Below, piece after piece: positions 58,116 to 64,000 of a stretch of 64,000 nt of DNA. This stretch comes from JBMOOG01 sp049324535. GTDB lineage: Bacteria > Pseudomonadota > Alphaproteobacteria > Rhodobacterales > Rhodobacteraceae. Position numbers and translations under genes: made by a program. Under the pieces are notes generated by a model. The model did not search any database, was not told where the DNA came from, and saw only the letters and a list, made by a program, of their open reading frames with translations. The stretch lies in contig JBMOOG010000001.1 of the NCBI GenBank assembly GCA_049324535.1, forward strand, positions 681,153 through 745,152, given 5' to 3'. Each line of letters starts with the position of its first letter. Positions within the stretch are counted from its first letter, which is position 1.

Positions 58116-58310
58116 TCAGAAGGTCGACTGGATCTGCAGGGTGTTCATGTGGTCGGCGATCTTGGTGGTCAGGCCGCCGGTGGCGGTGCGGATCGCGGCC
58201 AGCGCGGCGAAGCCGAGGCCCACGACAGCGGCGGTCAGCACGACCCAGTCCACCGTCACGGCGCCGTCTTCTTCGTTGTGGAATTTCTTGAAGAGCTTGA
58301 AGAATTTCAT
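58116..58310 (-). CDS. Flp-type pilin (copy 5)
   Basis: Encodes 64 residues, identical to copy 2 except near the C-terminus, where it reads MNTLQIQSTF instead of MNSMNIQSTF. It is the pilin of the second 420-bp duplicated unit. The leader is cut after the glycine before AVTVDW. Because copies 2, 4 and 5 share an identical leader and core, they are likely interchangeable subunits, or their sequences are kept alike by gene conversion. Confidence 0.9.
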   Translation of the reverse strand: MKFFKLFKKFHNEEDGAVTVDWVVLTAAVVGLGFAALAAIRTATGGLTTKIADHMNTLQIQSTF

Positions 58311-58619
58311 TGGTCTGTCTCCTGGTCAGTCGTTGCGCCCATCCGCGGCTCGGGTCGTCCGGGTCGGCCTCGCCTTGGCCCGTCTCCGTCGCGGCATGAA
58401 GGTGTTTTGCCGGTTAATCGTGACGCGAATGGGGCGCATGCCGTACATTTCGGTGCTATTGACCATCGGTCTGGAAACGCTGCGGAACCGGACGCGGCCC
58501 AATCTCCCCGCAGGAACCGGCCGCGCCTTCCGCCCGCCGGCTCCTCGCCGGGGCCGCGAAAGAGACGGGCAGGGGCCGCGCGGCGTGACGCGCGGCCCGG
58601 GTCTCTCCTGGGCGACCGA
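58311..58619. other. 309-base gap between pilin copies 5 and 6
   Basis: The left part (58311-58478) is the upstream region of copy 5 and belongs to the duplicated unit. The right part holds an inverted repeat, GGGCCGCGCG (58573-58582) with CGCGCGGCCC (58589-58598), which likely terminates copy 6. No gene is seen. Confidence 0.7.
58573..58598 (-). terminator. Hairpin after pilin copy 6
   Basis: A ten-base perfect stem with a six-base loop lies 22 bases after the stop of the pilin at 58620-58814. No long T-run follows, so its strength is uncertain. Confidence 0.6.
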
Positions 58620-58814
58620 TCAGAAGGTGGACTGGATCTGGACCGAGTTCAGATGGTCGGCGATCTTGGTGGTGAGGCCGCCGGTGGCGGTGCGGATGGC
58701 CGACAGAGCGGCAAAGCCGAGGCCCACGACGGCGGCGGTCAGCACGACCCAGTCCACCGTCACGGCGCCGTCTTCCTCCTGTCGGAACGAACGGAAGATC
58801 CTGATGTATTGCAT
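58620..58814 (-). CDS. Flp-type pilin (copy 6, first in the array)
   Basis: Encodes 64 residues with leader MQYIRIFRSFRQEEDG and core AVTVDWVVLTAAVVGLGFAALSAIRTATGG, tail TTKIADHLNSVQIQSTF. The core and tail match copies 2, 4 and 5 closely, but the leader is different. The start at 58814 was preferred to an upstream in-frame ATG that would add unmatched residues. It is the first pilin of the array, nearest the divergent transglycosylase gene. Confidence 0.88.
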   Translation of the reverse strand: MQYIRIFRSFRQEEDGAVTVDWVVLTAAVVGLGFAALSAIRTATGGLTTKIADHLNSVQIQSTF

Positions 58815-59174
58815 GGCCTGTCTCCGAAAGGTGATCGACTGCACATTCCGCCGGAACGGGCGCATCCCGAGCGCCGCGCGCCTTGGGGAATTGGAAGATC
58901 AGAGCGCAAAATGATGGCACGACTTGGGCAGAGTTCCGGATCGCGCCCCAATCCTGGATGCCGGACAGAGATAACCGCGCGAGGCGTGCACAATCGAGTC
59001 CCCGGGACGGCCACCGGGCGGTCCTTTCCCGTCGGACCCGGCCGCGCAGGCCGCGATCTGTTGCGAAAAGGACCGACCCGGACCGGAAATGACGGCGAAT
59101 CGGCGGTCACGGTGGCGCGGACAGGGGATCTCTGCGACAAACTGCGCAAAACAAGACGAGGCAGGCAGGGCGCG
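58815..59174. other. 360-base divergent intergenic region between pilin 6 and the transglycosylase
   Basis: It must contain promoters for both genes. On the minus strand, CATTTTGCGCTCTG (about 58901-58914) resembles the motif ahead of the other pilin units. The right part is GC-rich with scattered short repeats. No gene or clear hairpin is visible. Confidence 0.6.
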
Positions 59175-60032
59175 ATGTCGCGCAGCTTCGGAGCATTTCT
59201 GGTCTGCGCGGCTCTGGCCGCGGGAACGGCGCAGGGCGAGACTGCGGCGCCGGCCGAGGTCTATCCCGATTTCACCTTCAAGCGCATTGCCCCGCCCAAG
59301 CCCGGCGCATCGAAGCGGATCACCGTGCAGATCGACCCCGAGGAACAGAAGCGGATGCTGGCGGCCGTGATGCCGCAGCCGGAGCACCCGATCCCGCATG
59401 GCGGCGCCGATCCGTCGCTTAGGCCGGCGGAACCGGCCACCCCGGGGGCCTACGACTGGTACTGGCAGGCCGTGTCGCCGGCCCTGGCCGCGCGGGACGG
59501 CCGCTTCCCGGCGGCGATCGAGGCCCTGAACGCGGGCCCGGGCGGGGCCACCGTGTCGGCGCCCCGCCTGCAGGATCTTCAGAACATCGCGCAGGCCCAC
59601 GGGTCCGAGATCCTGAAGGCCACGGTCGGGACCGAGGTGTCCCCGGCGCTCGTCATCGCGGTGATGGGCATCGAGAGCGCGGGACGCACCGAGGCGGTGT
59701 CGTCGGCCGGGGCGGTCGGGCTCATGCAGCTCATACCGGCCACGGCCGACCGGTTCGGGGTGAGCGACAGCAAGGACCCCGCCCAGAACATCAAGGGCGG
59801 CGTGGCCTATCTCGACTGGCTGATGAAGGAGTTCGACCGCGATCCGGTCATGGTCCTGGCCGCCTACAACGCGGGCGAGAACGCCGTGAAGGCGAACGGC
59901 GGGGTTCCGCCCTTTGCGGAAACGCGCGCCTATGTGCCCAAGGTGCTTGCGGCCTGGTCCGTGGCGCGCGGCCTGTGCCTGACGCCGCCCGAGCTGGTGA
60001 CCGACGGCTGCGTCTTTGCCGTCCGAGGATGA
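59175..60032 (+). CDS. Lytic murein transglycosylase (SLT domain)
   Basis: Encodes 285 residues with a signal peptide ending near AQG (residue 21). The N-terminal half is Pro-rich and helical. The SLT catalytic domain (about 150-275) has MGIESAGRTEAVSSAGAVGLMQLIPAT with catalytic Glu167, and AYNAGENAVKANGGVPPFAETRAYV. It cleaves peptidoglycan glycan strands. Its position next to the tad locus suggests it helps open the cell wall for the pilus, but it could be unrelated. An open frame upstream was rejected as lacking a signal. Confidence 0.9.
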   Translation: MSRSFGAFLVCAALAAGTAQGETAAPAEVYPDFTFKRIAPPKPGASKRITVQIDPEEQKRMLAAVMPQPEHPIPHGGADPSLRPAEPATPGAYDWYWQAVSPALAARDGRFPAAIEALNAGPGGATVSAPRLQDLQNIAQAHGSEILKATVGTEVSPALVIAVMGIESAGRTEAVSSAGAVGLMQLIPATADRFGVSDSKDPAQNIKGGVAYLDWLMKEFDRDPVMVLAAYNAGENAVKANGGVPPFAETRAYVPKVLAAWSVARGLCLTPPELVTDGCVFAVRG

Positions 60033-60042
60033 GTTGGGCCCG

Positions 60043-61473
60043 ATGACCGACAAACCTCTTGTCCTCGACGTGGACGGCACCTTCCTGCGCACCGACATGC
60101 TCTACGAGTGCTTCTGGGCAGGCCTCGGCCGCGCGCCGCTCGAGACGCTCCGGGCCGCGGCGCGGCACTGGCGCGCGCCGGCGCGGCTCAAGGCCGAGCT
60201 CGCCCGGATCGCGCCGCTGCGCACCGACCTGCTGCCGGTCAATCCCGAGGTGGCGCGGCTGGTCATCGACGAGCGCATGGCGGGCCGCGAGGTGGTTCTG
60301 GCCTCGGCGTCCGACCGCAGCCTGGTCGAGCCGCTGGCGGCCGACTACGGGCTGTCGGAGACGGTCTTCGCCTCGGATGGCGTGACGAACCTCAAGTCGG
60401 CGGCCAAGGCGCAGGCCCTGGTGGCGGCCTACGGGCACGGCGGCTTCGACTACGCCGGCAACTCGGGCGACGACCTCGCGGTCTGGGCCGAAGCCGACCG
60501 GGCGCTGGTCGTGGGCTATCCGGGCGGTGCCGCACGCCTTGCCGCGCAGGGCAGGGAGGTGACCGAGATCGGCGGCGGCTGGACCTGGCGGGCGCTCTTC
60601 AAGGCGATCCGGCCGCATCAGTGGGTCAAGAACATCCTGCTGCTTCTGCCGATGATCGCGGCGCACCGGCTGGACATGGTGACGCTGGTGCCGGTGCTTC
60701 TGGGCATGGTGGCGTTCTCCGCCGCGGCCTCGTCCATCTATCTGGTCAACGACCTTCTGGACCTCGAGGCCGACCGGCTTCACCCCACGAAGTGCAACCG
60801 CCCGCTGGCGAGCGGTGCCCTGCCGATCCGCGTGGGGATGGCGGCCGTCGCGGTGCTGGCCGTGGTGGCGCTCGGCCTCGCGGCGGCGCTGAACTGGACC
60901 TTCTTCGGCGTGCTCCTTCTCTATGTGGTCACGTCTCTCGCCTATTCGCTCCGGCTCAAGCGCCTGCGCTGGGTCGATATCGCGACGCTGGCCGCGCTCT
61001 ACACGGTGCGGGTGGTGGCCGGTGCGGCGGCGGGGCAGGTGGACGTGTCGATCTACATGCTGATCTTCATCTTCCCCGTGTTCATCACGCTGGGCTGCGT
61101 GAAGCGGCTGACCGAGCTCACGCTGGCCAAATCCGAGGAACGGCTGCCGGGCCGCGGCTATGCGCGCGCCGACCGCGGCGACCTGCTGAACGTGGCCTGG
61201 CTGGGCACCGTGGGCGCGCTGGTGATCTTCTTTCTCTATTCGGTCAGCGACCAGGGACGGCTTCTCTACCCGACGACCTGGCTTCTGTGGGTGGCGATGG
61301 TCCCGATGGCGACCTGGCTCGCCCGGATGGTGATGCTCGGCTGGTACGGAAAGCAGGACTACGATCCGATCGTCTTTGCGCTGCGGGACAAGTTCGGGGT
61401 CGGGCTGCTGATGGTCACGCTCAGCCTGATGTTCTGGGCCGCGGGTCTCTGGACGCAGTGGTTCGGCGCCTGA
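60043..61473 (+). CDS. HAD phosphatase - UbiA prenyltransferase fusion
   Basis: Encodes 476 residues. The N-terminal domain (about 1-175) is HAD-like, with nucleophile Asp9 in LDVDGT, LASASDRSL and GNSGDD. The C-terminal part (about 190-475) is a UbiA-type membrane domain with YLVNDLLDLEADRLHPTKCNRPLASG, the Asp-rich motif, and about eight helices. Related fusions transfer phosphoribose to polyprenyl phosphate and then dephosphorylate, as in decaprenylphosphoryl-ribose synthesis. That role is supported by the nearby DprE1-like and DprE2-like genes. It starts ten bases after the transglycosylase gene. Confidence 0.85.
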   Translation: MTDKPLVLDVDGTFLRTDMLYECFWAGLGRAPLETLRAAARHWRAPARLKAELARIAPLRTDLLPVNPEVARLVIDERMAGREVVLASASDRSLVEPLAADYGLSETVFASDGVTNLKSAAKAQALVAAYGHGGFDYAGNSGDDLAVWAEADRALVVGYPGGAARLAAQGREVTEIGGGWTWRALFKAIRPHQWVKNILLLLPMIAAHRLDMVTLVPVLLGMVAFSAAASSIYLVNDLLDLEADRLHPTKCNRPLASGALPIRVGMAAVAVLAVVALGLAAALNWTFFGVLLLYVVTSLAYSLRLKRLRWVDIATLAALYTVRVVAGAAAGQVDVSIYMLIFIFPVFITLGCVKRLTELTLAKSEERLPGRGYARADRGDLLNVAWLGTVGALVIFFLYSVSDQGRLLYPTTWLLWVAMVPMATWLARMVMLGWYGKQDYDPIVFALRDKFGVGLLMVTLSLMFWAAGLWTQWFGA

Positions 61474-61557
61474 GGGCGGGGCGAGGGGCTGTCTGACCCT
61501 CGCGCTCCCCGAGAATGTATCGGCCAGTGAGAGGGAGGCGGCCTGCCCCCGTGCCTG

Positions 61558-62295
61558 TCAGATCTTCAGCTTCTTGAAGACCGGCTCCGGGATCGACCGG
61601 ATGATGAGCATGACGAGCCGCCAGAATCCCGGCGTGTAGATCACGTTGCGGCGGCGGTCCACGGCCTTCAGGATGTCGGCGGCCACCCGGTCGGGCGGTG
61701 CGACGAGAAACATCCCCGGCAGGCCCCAGGTCATCGCGGTATCGACGAAGCCGGGCTTGACCGTCACCACATGGGCGCCGGACCGGCTCAGCCGGTTGCG
61801 CAGGCCGGACAAGTAGGTGTGGAACCCCGCCTTGGCCGAGCCGTAGACGTAATTGCCAAGCCGGCCCCGGTCGCCCGCCACCGATCCCACGCCGACGACG
61901 GATCCCGCGCCGCGCTCTTCGATCAGCGGCGCCAGCGTCTGGAGGAAGCGGGCGGGGCCGAGGTAGCTGTCGGCGACGGTGCCGTCGACCAGTGCGGGAT
62001 CGGCGTCGATCTCGGCCTGCGCCGGCATCGAGCCGGCGAAGACCGCACAGCAGAGCGTGCCCTCTTCCTGCGCGGCCCGCCCGATCAGGGGAGCGATGCT
62101 CGCCGCATCCCGCGCGTCCCAGGCGACGGCCTCGGCCATGCGGGCCCCCCGGAGCCGGCAGTCGGCCGCAATGGCGGCCAGTTCGGCGCTGTCGCGACCG
62201 GCGAGCAGGAGGCCCGCGCCGCGCGCGGCGAGCGCCCGGGCCAAGGCGCGCGCCATCGCCGAGGTGGCGCCGAGGAGAATCCAGGTTTCGCTCAT
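61558..62295 (-). CDS. DprE2-like short-chain reductase
   Basis: Encodes 245 residues of the SDR family. The Rossmann start is LGATSAMARALARALAARGAGLLLAGRD (about 8-35), with a GxxxxxAxA variant. The catalytic Tyr-x-x-x-Lys is YGSAK in NYVYGSAKAGFHTYL, with VGVGSVAGDRG ahead. DprE2 reduces decaprenylphosphoryl-2-keto-ribose to the arabinose form. It overlaps the DprE1-like gene by four bases, so the two are one operon. The role is inferred from family and context. Confidence 0.83.
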   Translation of the reverse strand: MSETWILLGATSAMARALARALAARGAGLLLAGRDSAELAAIAADCRLRGARMAEAVAWDARDAASIAPLIGRAAQEEGTLCCAVFAGSMPAQAEIDADPALVDGTVADSYLGPARFLQTLAPLIEERGAGSVVGVGSVAGDRGRLGNYVYGSAKAGFHTYLSGLRNRLSRSGAHVVTVKPGFVDTAMTWGLPGMFLVAPPDRVAADILKAVDRRRNVIYTPGFWRLVMLIIRSIPEPVFKKLKI

Positions 62296-63608
62296 GCGAG
62301 GCTCCTCAGGTCGAGGCGGCGCACCAGATCGGTGGCGAGCCGCGATTCGGGGTCCATCCGCGCCGCCTGGCCCTGCCAGAGCCCGAGGTCGGGATACATG
62401 GTGCGCACCCCGGCCCCGCGCCCGAGACTGTCCTTGGCGAAGTAGAGCCGCCCGCCGGTCGCCACCGCCGCATCCTCGAGCCGGCGGATGAGGTCGCGCG
62501 CTTCGGGCCGGTTCGGGAAATCGACGGCGAGCGTGTAGCCCTCCATCGGGAAGCTCAGATAGCCCGCCCGGCCCGGACCCATGCGCTTGAGCACCGCAAG
62601 CGGCGAAGCGAGGCCGGAATGGGCGATGGTCTCGAGCATCGCGCGCAGCGCGTTGGCCGACGACAGCGGCACAACGCACTGGAACTGGTGGAAGCCGCGC
62701 TTGCCGTAAAGCCGGTTCCAGTCGTGGATCTTGTCGAGCGGGAAGAAGAAGTCGGCGATCGGGCGTACCAGCGTGCGGCCCGAGGCCGGCACCTTGCGCC
62801 AGTAGGCGGCGTTGAAGGCGCGCACCACCGGCCGCGACAGCGCAAAGGACGGGGCGTCCATCGGAACCTTCCGGGCCCCGCGCTTTCGGGGCATCAGGCC
62901 GGCGGCGGTTTCGCCTTCCTCAAGGATGCCGCGGCCAAGGCCGGCGCCGGTCGCGGTCGCGTCGATCCAGCCGACCACATAGGTCGCCCGGCTTGTCTCG
63001 AAGAGATCGAGGAAGCTGTCCCAGTCGCGCACGCGCCGCTCGGTGACCATCATCACGTCGCCCTTGGCCGGCATCAGACGCAGGCGGGCGCTGGCGATGA
63101 CGCCGGTCTGGCCAAGCCCGCCCATCGTCGCCCGGAAGAGATCGGGCGTCGCGGAGGGATCGGCCTCGATCCGGACGCCGTCGCGGCCGATGAGCGTGAC
63201 CGAGACCACGTGCTGGCCGAAGCTGCCGGCGCCGTGGTGGTTCTTGCCGTGCACGTCCTGGGCGATGCAGCCGCCGACGGTCGCAAAACCGGTGCCGGGC
63301 ATCACCGCCGGCAGCCAGCCGCGGGGGCCGAAGGCGGCGGCGATCTCGCCGATGCGGGCGCCGGCCTCGACGGTGAGGATCCCGGTTTCGGGGTCGAAGC
63401 CCAGCATCCGGTCGAGCCGGGTCATGTCGATCACGCGACCGCCACCGTTAAGGGCGGCGTCGCCGTAGCTTCGCCGCATGCCGATGGCGGGCGCCAGCCC
63501 TTCGGCCAGCGTCTCGTCGAGCGCGCGCTGCCGCTCGGGGCGCGCGATCTCGCCGCGCGCGATCAGGGCCCGGCCCCAGCCGGAGTAGTCAGCGGTCTTC
63601 CAGCGCAT
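62292..63608 (-). CDS. DprE1-like FAD-dependent oxidase
   Basis: Encodes 438 residues of the VAO/PCMH FAD family. The FAD-binding region shows MRRSYGDAALNGGGRVIDMTRLDRML (about 53-78), MPGTGFATVGGCIAQDVHGKNHHGAGSFGQHV (about 114-145) and the C-terminal cap with YLSFPMEGYTLAVDFPNR. DprE1 oxidises decaprenylphosphoryl-beta-D-ribose at C2. It overlaps the SDR gene at its 3' end and the membrane protein at its 5' end by 20 bases. Start at ATG 63608. The function is inferred from context and similarity. Confidence 0.86.
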   Translation of the reverse strand: MRWKTADYSGWGRALIARGEIARPERQRALDETLAEGLAPAIGMRRSYGDAALNGGGRVIDMTRLDRMLGFDPETGILTVEAGARIGEIAAAFGPRGWLPAVMPGTGFATVGGCIAQDVHGKNHHGAGSFGQHVVSVTLIGRDGVRIEADPSATPDLFRATMGGLGQTGVIASARLRLMPAKGDVMMVTERRVRDWDSFLDLFETSRATYVVGWIDATATGAGLGRGILEEGETAAGLMPRKRGARKVPMDAPSFALSRPVVRAFNAAYWRKVPASGRTLVRPIADFFFPLDKIHDWNRLYGKRGFHQFQCVVPLSSANALRAMLETIAHSGLASPLAVLKRMGPGRAGYLSFPMEGYTLAVDFPNRPEARDLIRRLEDAAVATGGRLYFAKDSLGRGAGVRTMYPDLGLWQGQAARMDPESRLATDLVRRLDLRSLA

Positions 63609-64000
63609 GGGATTTCCTGAGGGAGAGACGTTCGGCAACCGGGAACACGACCAGCCCGATCGCCAGCGCGAACCAGAGCGTGGTCACCCGGATGATGGCG
63701 GTTGCGGCGACGGCGGCATCGGGCGGGACACCGCGCAGGGCGAGGAGGGCGATCATCGCCGCCTCGGCCCCGCCGAGTCCGCCCGGCGCCCCGGTCAGCC
63801 CGCCGGCGAGGGTGGCGGAGAGAAAGATCACCGCGGCAACCCAGAGCCCGATGTCGGCGCCCATCCAACCGAGCAGCAGGTGGAAGGCGATCGCCTCGGC
63901 CATCCAGCCCACGACGCCAAGCGCCAGCGCGGCGGCCAGAAGCGGCCCGTGCGCGAAGCGCTCGAGCGACAGGGCGGCGGAGCGGGCGCGGGCGAAGGCG
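63589..64000 (-). CDS. Lysylphosphatidylglycerol-synthase-like membrane protein (partial)
   Basis: The gene runs off the right edge, so only its C-terminal 136 residues are present. Three or more membrane helices are visible, with the family core SATLAGGLTGAPGGLGGAEAAMIALL, typical of the UPF0104/LPG-synthase transmembrane group. The N-terminal part continues beyond the window. It is in the same operon as the DprE1-like gene. Some relatives act as flippases of polyprenyl-linked sugars, which would fit the pathway; this is inference. Confidence 0.72.
   Translation of the reverse strand, partial: AFARARSAALSLERFAHGPLLAAALALGVVGWMAEAIAFHLLLGWMGADIGLWVAAVIFLSATLAGGLTGAPGGLGGAEAAMIALLALRGVPPDAAVAATAIIRVTTLWFALAIGLVVFPVAERLSLRKSHALEDR

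Larger units (their letters stand above)
58059..58478 (-). repeat. 420-bp duplicated pilin unit, second copy
   Basis: This stretch matches 56737-57156 over the full 420 bases, with scattered substitutions and no net length change. It includes a terminator, the pilin gene and its upstream region. The pairing suggests recent duplication or gene conversion. The first copy is recorded separately at 56737-57156. Confidence 0.9.

Noticed and set aside
56376..58814. Pilin array read as a tandem-repeat CRISPR-like or satellite structure
   Set aside because: The repeated units contain intact 64-residue frames with leader and pilin core, so they are genes rather than a non-coding repeat.
52926..58914. 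CtrA-type TTAA-N7-TTAA sites ahead of the pilus genes
   Set aside because: CtrA often controls tad loci in alphaproteobacteria, so I looked for this motif. I saw no clear match in the upstream gaps.

Overview
The window is a GC-rich stretch of bacterial chromosome, packed with genes on both strands. It looks alphaproteobacterial, most likely Rhodobacterales (Rhodobacteraceae/Paracoccaceae). The reasons are an alphaproteobacterial-style gatCA, betIBA with choXWV, a PccR-type regulator near pccB/pccA and methylmalonyl-CoA mutase, DUF1127 mini-proteins, and a cpa/tad locus with pilins carrying the GAVTVDWVVLTAA core. The genus assignment is inference. I see no prophage, insertion sequence, CRISPR array, tRNA or rRNA.

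Layout. 1-7.8 kb: housekeeping genes (metallo-hydrolase, GatC/GatA, an Excalibur-type lipoprotein, an amidase, the RNase P RNA, a DUF533 protein, ribosomal protein L33, a GNAT enzyme, a Bax-inhibitor-1 protein). 7.5-10.4 kb: a LysR regulator divergent from a DUF1127 gene, a quinone oxidoreductase and an XRE regulator. 10.4-15.4 kb: a HisN-type phosphatase, two purine deaminases and the 5-formyl-THF cyclo-ligase, preceded by a structured region that could hold 6S RNA. A run of 78 consecutive C residues then separates this from the choline region.

15.5-22.4 kb is a choline-to-glycine-betaine module. betI-betB-betA reads left and choX-choW-choV reads right. Two nearly identical 16-bp palindromes, one upstream of each arm, are probable BetI operators. 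22.4-30.6 kb holds transporters (EamA, LysE with its LysR regulator, an SLC13 carrier), YebC, a YmdB-type phosphoesterase and a pabB-pabC pair. 30.6-42.2 kb is a propionyl-CoA assimilation region: pccR, pccB, several small lipoproteins and unknown genes, pccA, and methylmalonyl-CoA mutase. TTTGC-type repeats lie upstream of both pccR and pccB.

42.2-46.1 kb has an oxidoreductase, an AAA ATPase and a large membrane protein. 46.0-58.8 kb is a complete Tad (Flp) pilus locus read leftward. Six pilin-like genes, every one encoding 64 residues, are followed by cpaB, cpaC, an OmpA lipoprotein, tadZ, tadA, tadB, tadC, two TPR lipoproteins and the prepilin peptidase. Two of the pilin units are a 420-bp duplication. 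A divergent lytic transglycosylase flanks the locus.

60.0-64.0 kb carries a HAD-UbiA fusion convergent with a DprE2-like reductase, a DprE1-like oxidase and a membrane protein cut by the window edge. Together these resemble the polyprenyl-phosphoryl-arabinose pathway. The features most worth a second look are the pilin array with its duplicated units and shared upstream motif, the 78-C run, the small lipoproteins inside the pcc region, and the DprE-like cluster.
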